Shown piece after piece: positions 59,040 to 64,000 of a stretch of 64,000 bases of DNA. The first letter of the stretch is position 1, and every line of letters starts with the position of its first letter. Origin of the DNA: Athripsodes cinereus. Lineage: Eukaryota; Arthropoda; Insecta; Trichoptera; Leptoceridae. The position numbers and the translations under genes were made by a program. Where the stretch lies: contig OX388307.1 in NCBI GenBank assembly GCA_947579605.1, forward strand, positions 25,583,237 to 25,647,236, read 5' to 3'. The notes beneath the pieces are model-generated. The model was not told the DNA's origin, did not search any database, and saw only the letters and a list, made by a program, of their open reading frames with translations.

Positions 59040-61090
59040 CTAATATCTTTAAGCCATTGTGCTAGTGACCATAATTATATTATTTATAAATGATAAATAG
59101 AGAGTGGAAATGTATTACATAGATGTGTACTGACGTAATTAAAATGTTGTTTGATAAGCAACAAAAAAGATGATGATCAAATCATTTTGAAAATTCTCAG
59201 GATTTGTTTTGCACGTGTATTTTTATTCCTGAAAAAAAATATGGCAATAATAATGAAGGAAAAGTAGAGAAAATTCATGTTTAATTTATAATCGTTTTTT
59301 TTCACGTTAAGGCAATGAAAACGAAAAAGTTAAAAATAATAATACTCATTGATTCTCCGCTCAAATGAACAGTGAAAATATTTGAAAGACTATCCGAAAA
59401 GTTTGCTTCTTTTATAAGTTAATAAGAAGCTTTTACCGTCTTAAAATTAAACTTTTCATGCGACATGAAAAATGTATAAAAGTGGTTCTGATCGAGTTTT
59501 ATTCTGTTCTCTTTTTCTCCCCAATTTATTTAGCTTTTAGCTGTTACACATAAACATTTCTTTCTACCCTAACGCTGAGTATTAGACTTCTGCCTCTCAT
59601 ACAATCCGTTTAATTCAACTTAATGCACTGAAATGTGCAATGAAATTGCCCTTTAAGGTTTCTTCTTTTTCAAGTTTTTAACAGCCCTTTTGTTGGGGGA
59701 ACGACAGTTGAAAATTTTTAGTGCTTCCCTTAATTGAAAACACGTACAAAGAGAGATAAAGTGTGAAAAGGGCGACCTAAAGTACAACAAAGTCTATTCT
59801 ATCTAATGTGCCATTAAAAATATTATTATAACAATGTCAGTATTAAAGTTTTGTATATCCTATGCACCCATAACAAGAATATATATAAGTATGGAAAGGT
59901 GTTGTGGAAGGAAAACATTGATAAATAGCTGTTAAACTTCAAAAATCCCTAAGTGAAACATAATCATTATGAATCAGTCTTCACTCATTGTTTTTTTTAT
60001 TCATGTAAAAAGATATCAAATCCACTCAATTCCTTTATCATATATGTAATGGTATCGACACGATATTAATTTTTAGTGAAGCAAATTTTTCGAATTAAAT
60101 TCTAGGCACACGTAGTGAAATTTAATACCCTTGTAAAAATAATTTGACAAATTTGATTTTCCCATTTCAGTGGCAATATTATAAAAGGAATATCTCACTC
60201 GCTTTATTGCTTAAGTATTCATCCGAAATATTTAGAGCTAAAGAATTTATTTGTGATATCGTGTTCAAAACAGTACTGTCTATTATTTGAGATGATTGCC
60301 TTTGAAGTAAATATTTTCCAGTTGTACTTATCTAAGGTATTTTCTTGAGAAACATATTAATATAAATCATCAAAATAATAATAATATGTATGTTTGAAAT
60401 TTCATTAAATTATATTAAACATTGTATAGTTATTTGACAGAGTCAAAGTAGTTATTTCAAGTATTCCTTTAAATTAATACTGACTAGAAAACCATGATTA
60501 AACAATAATTTAAACGAAAATTTGTAACTTCAGTCATATACCTACATATTATCTATGTACTGAGAACATTCCTACCATAAAACACTATGTTTCAAGCGAA
60601 TTTCAGTAAGACATCACAATTTATATATTCCTTAAAAAACCTGTCTATCTCCAAAATTAAAATATTATAATTTGGTTGGAATTCAAACGGGAATAAATGA
60701 AAGATATCACTGTACAGTTGTTATTATCGATTGCCATTGTAAATCGTTATAATTTGTCTTATATTTATTTTTTTATGTGCAAAAAGTTATTAAATTTTGA
60801 TGAATTATTTTCAATTTTATTATTAGCCTTAGATTTTATCACCTACCTATATGGAGTCAAAATTTTTCCCTAAGAATAAAAAAATATAAATCATAAGTGA
60901 TAATTTAAATACGTAGTGAATAAAACTCATTATCTAATCATGTCGCGTAATTATCACATAGTTAATGCCAAAACATCGAAAATAATAAAAAAATGTTAAC
61001 AGAAGTTTTGCTTGTTTACTTTTGAAAACATTTAATAAGGTTATTTTGAATTGAATTAAAACAACCATATTTATATTATAAAATTTGAAT
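59040..61090. other. Intron sequence, no recognised feature
   Basis: Nothing recognised beyond A+T-rich sequence. Confidence 0.45.
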
Positions 61091-61095
61091 ACATT

Positions 61096-61380
61096 TTCCC
61101 TGCATGTTTGAAGGATGCTAGGAGTCTTCACATTTTCAAAAGAAGAATTAAAAGATACGCAAGGACATTAAAACTCAACACTGACAATAGATACCTGTAA
61201 CTTGATCACAATTTCCTATATGTTTAAAAAAACTGTTTCCTCTCATACAAGTGGCTCAACTACTGACTGAGGAAATTATAAAAAAAAATACCATTGCACT
61301 GTAATATAATATTTGTCTACTATATAATATTGTTGTATAGTTGTTTTATTATTGAATAAATAAATTTAAAAAAAATATAT
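61096..61380 (+). pseudogene. LINE C-terminal end with AATA tail
   Basis: A 34-codon in-frame end (FPACLKDARSLHIFKRRIKR ... NTDNRYL, TAA 61198-61200) has the 'LP..L.D..S...FKR.LK' form that ends CR1/jockey-type ORF2 proteins. A T-rich 3' UTR and an AATAAATAAATTTAAAAAAAA end follow. Confidence 0.55.
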
Positions 61381-62196
61381 AAAATAGATCGAAAAGTTAA
61401 TATTACATATCAGCCTATTAAATAGAAAGATACATATTTTAAAACATAAACATATCTTATAATTTCCTTTTGGATTCAAAAGGGTATGTTTATTCTCAAC
61501 CACTTTTGCTTAAATTTTATGAACGTCATGTTGAAACCTAAAAATGCCTTATCTCGACTCTGGAGACGCTTTATGAATAATTTATGAACAAATAAGATAC
61601 GGAGCGCCCATGTGCTTTGCAGAAGATATGCTTTTTGCTAAAAACGGAACTGGTAACTTGTTAGACAAATATAATGAATTTATTCCGCAGCGTGTAACCT
61701 TTTCCTTTATTTTTTTGGAAATTCAAATTCAGATTTTTTATTTGTTATCTATTTATACGTGTTGTCTTGACAGTATTATGTAAATCATCTATTTCCACTT
61801 TATACAAAACCTTTTGATGACCCTTACTTTAGTATTAAGATTGAAATACGACGTGGTCCTGGTGGAAAGCAAGTCTCTTTTTGTAATGTAACTCTTTCGT
61901 ATAAGACATCTATATGGTGAATCACTAATCCTGAGAGTCTCAATTTTTCATTGGCATTTAGGGAATAAGTAGCACGTTCATTAAATGCGATTAGTTTACT
62001 GACAACACCACTAATGCGAGATGATGTAATAGTGAAGAAAGTATAATCTTGTAATATAACCTCTCAAAAAACACTTTTAATTCTACGAATTCTTAAAACA
62101 TTTAATATAATAATTTATCTAATACAGTTAAAATATTATTATTATATTTATACACTTGAAAACTTATACTAATTTACTATTTATCGTTTTTTTCAG

Positions 62197-62272
62197 AATA
62201 TCCTGGATAAATTTAATCCAGGAGCCCGGCAGATGATAACAGCCGGGAAAGCCTACCTGAAAGCTCTTCATG
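62197..62272 (+). CDS. IRSp53: IRSp53 (BAIAP2-family I-BAR protein), coding exon 2
   Basis: A 76-nt exon between TTTTTTTCAG and GTAAGTAA. In phase 0 from exon 1 it encodes NILDKFNPGARQMITAGKAY followed by LKALH, plus the first base of the next codon (G, so Gly is likely). IRSp53/BAIAP2 IMD domains carry FNP.LR..I..GK.Y.KAL.G at exactly this point, in the long first helix that packs in the antiparallel dimer. Spacing between 'IYK' and 'FNP' also matches. The next exon lies beyond 64000: none of the following IMD sequence is found in 62273-64000. Confidence 0.92.
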
Positions 62273-62675
62273 GTAAGTAAAAATGAAAATAAATTATATC
62301 TACGTATATTTGAATTACTTATAATCTTGTGTTATGAAATATACGATTTCATTTGGACGGTATTAAAACAGGAGATATGATTAATATTTTTGTTGATGAT
62401 TTTTTAATGAAAACCTGAGTGTCGTTTTTTCATGCTTATTTAAAAATGTTGAACGAATGTCACGTAACATGGTATTCACAGAATACTCTTTTAAAAATTT
62501 AATCAATAAATAATTTTATTCGTTGACTGATGATTTGGCTCTGATGGTTTATGAAATTATGTGTGAATGAAAACTGTGTAAATAATTGACTGAGGATGAC
62601 TGAAAGGGAAACGAAAGTATGTTTGAAAAGGAACAAGAAAGAACAAGACGTAAGATTAAGATTGATAATCAATGA

Positions 62676-63530
62676 ATGTTTGTTTTGGGCAGTTTATTCA
62701 CGAGAAATGGAAAGTTTGACAGCGATATCGAATCAAAAAAAGTTGCTGGCAGCAAGGTAAACGAGTCAATCGGACTAAATATCGCGAATAGAAATATTTT
62801 TATTGCAACTAAAAGATTGGTGCACTCGGCTATGACTGTGCCGACACTGATGTATGCCAGCGAGATTTGGACATGGCTGAACAACACTGAGAAAAATACT
62901 CAAAACGAATCATTGGTACGGTACTATCAGATTAGGACCAGAGATCGTACAAACGATTCATTGGTATAAATCTATAATATTAACTCTTCGCAAACAAATC
63001 ATTGGTAAATTAACCAACAACTTGTTTGCGAAGAGTTGGTATTATAGATTCGTACTAATGAATCGTTTGTGCGATCTCTGGTCCTAATCTGATAGTACGT
63101 ACCAATGATTCGTTGTGAAATTTCGTTAGTATTTTTCTCAGTGAAGGATGAAAATGATATAAATGAAGTTGAAATGAGGTCATTGGAAAGAATGTGTGGT
63201 AGAAATCTGAAAAAAGAATACGTAATAGTGTAATTTATGAAGATTCTGAAAAGAAAAGTGGGGTACTAGGAAAGTGAACAAACTATGGCAATTATCCCAC
63301 ATAGAAAGAATGAGTGAGAGCAGAGCGAAAAAAAATAAAATATTAATTGAGAGGAATGGTGCTAGATCCTCCAAGACATGTTCTGAGCACATTGAATAGG
63401 AGAGCATTCGTGAGGAATCGTATGACAGTGACGGAAGCAAAAAGTGTTAGCAAGGATAGGAGTAAGTGGCGTTTGATCCTCTCTGTTATCGTCGAAAGGA
63501 AAGCGGTGCAATGGGGATAAATATATAAAA
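62676..63530 (+). pseudogene. RTE-like LINE reverse-transcriptase fragment, interrupted
   Basis: First part (62676-62884): LGSLFTRNGKFDSDIESKKV, AGSKVNESIGLNIANRN, then HSAMTVPTLMYASEIWTWLN. This matches the insect LINE block 'YLGSLFT.DGK.D.DI..R...G.KVN ... PTLMYGSE.W.W'. After the inserted 259-bp element it resumes (from about 63144) with KDENDINEVEMRSLERMCGR, then decays through stops to a C-terminal VTEAKSVSKDRSKWRLILSV. No FADD motif is present; 5'-truncated and degenerate. Confidence 0.75.
62885..63143. mobile_element. 259-bp inverted-repeat MITE inserted in the LINE fragment
   Basis: Ends CACTGAGAAAAATACT and its complement AGTATTTTTCTCAGTG. The arms pair over most of their length (ATCAGATTAGGACCAGAGAT in the left arm and its complement in the right), with a short centre near 63010. 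The flanks give at most a 2-bp AA duplication. Nucleotides 62888 onward were read through as LINE sequence only by accident. Confidence 0.8.
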
Positions 63531-64000
63531 GTATTTCATCGTATTTTTGCATTATGTCTTTTTAATTGTCACTGTCTCGATTGAACATATAGTACAAATT
63601 TATTTGCAAATAAGTGGATGGCATTGAGAAAAATAAATAGAAAATATTCAAAGAAGATTTAAGACATCTTTTTGGATTAATAGTGAAATGAAATATTTGT
63701 ATTTGTTGTTTATAATAACAATTTAACAATAAAAATAACAATGAAATCCTTGAACGATGTACATGGTAAGTGATGGAAGAATAACGTGTCTCAAATATTT
63801 TCTTTAATAATATTTCATGTTTTCACATATTCTGACTATACACTTACATACTATTTATTCTAGTCGGCTACTGAATAATATTCTTCTCCTTTGTGTCCTC
63901 TCTTCTAACATCATCATACATCATCTCGTGAAAACAGCAAATCACCTCCACAGGTAATGTATCTTACTCAAGAAATGGCGAGAAATATGTCATCATAATT
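63531..64000. other. IRSp53 intron 2, window end
   Basis: A+T-rich sequence, no exon recognised. An AG|GT junction at 63953 was considered and rejected. Confidence 0.5.

Larger units (their letters stand above)
10764..62196 (+). other. IRSp53 intron 1 (about 51.4 kb)
   Basis: Begins GTAAGT and ends TTTTTTTCAG, with a branch-point-like TACTAAT at 62167-62173 about 24 nt from the AG. It contains the LTR element and most repeat copies listed here. Inferred from the two exons; no other host exon was recognised inside. Confidence 0.85.

Noticed and set aside
63940..63970. CTCCACAG|GTAATG as an exon boundary of IRSp53
   Set aside because: Neither side encodes the next IMD residues expected after LKALHG.

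Overview
The window looks like A+T-rich insect chromosomal DNA. It has canonical GT-AG introns, LINEs, tRNA-derived SINEs, small DNA transposons and an LTR element, and no bacterial gene organisation. I cannot fix the order from the sequence alone. One host gene is recognisable: the 5' end of an IRSp53/BAIAP2-family gene (IMD/I-BAR protein) on the + strand. Coding exon 1 (10719-10763) and coding exon 2 (62197-62272) are separated by an intron of about 51.4 kb, and the window ends inside the next intron. Nearly everything else is upstream flank or intron filled with mobile-element copies of different ages.

Layout. 1-5.4 kb is flank with a decayed Harbinger-type transposase piece, a SINE and two LINE 3' ends. 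About 5.5-10.35 kb is an apparently intact two-ORF LINE: a coiled-coil plus SGNH-like ORF1, and an endonuclease/reverse transcriptase ORF2. 10.43-10.76 kb is the leader and first coding exon of IRSp53. 11.4-11.8 kb is a SINE whose tail carries a nested hairpin element. 13.83-21.52 kb is a structurally complete LTR retrotransposon with two 2,330-bp LTRs, PBS, PPT and a 4-bp ATGA duplication, but no gag or pol. 22-62 kb is intron with many 5'-truncated LINE ends, foldback elements, a hAT-type MITE with an 8-bp duplication and other small insertions. 62.7-63.5 kb is a decayed LINE split by a 259-bp inverted-repeat element.

How the parts relate. The intact LINE is the only autonomous-looking element; other copies are 3' fragments, as expected from incomplete target-primed reverse transcription. 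Several unrelated short repeats share a 3'-terminal hairpin followed by a variable microsatellite. The most unusual items are: the ORF1 SGNH-like domain with Gln at the nucleophile position; the non-coding, strongly C-depleted LTR element; a hairpin retroposon-like family with 12-13 bp duplications; and foldback elements carrying sequences close to, but not matching, a hammerhead-ribozyme core.
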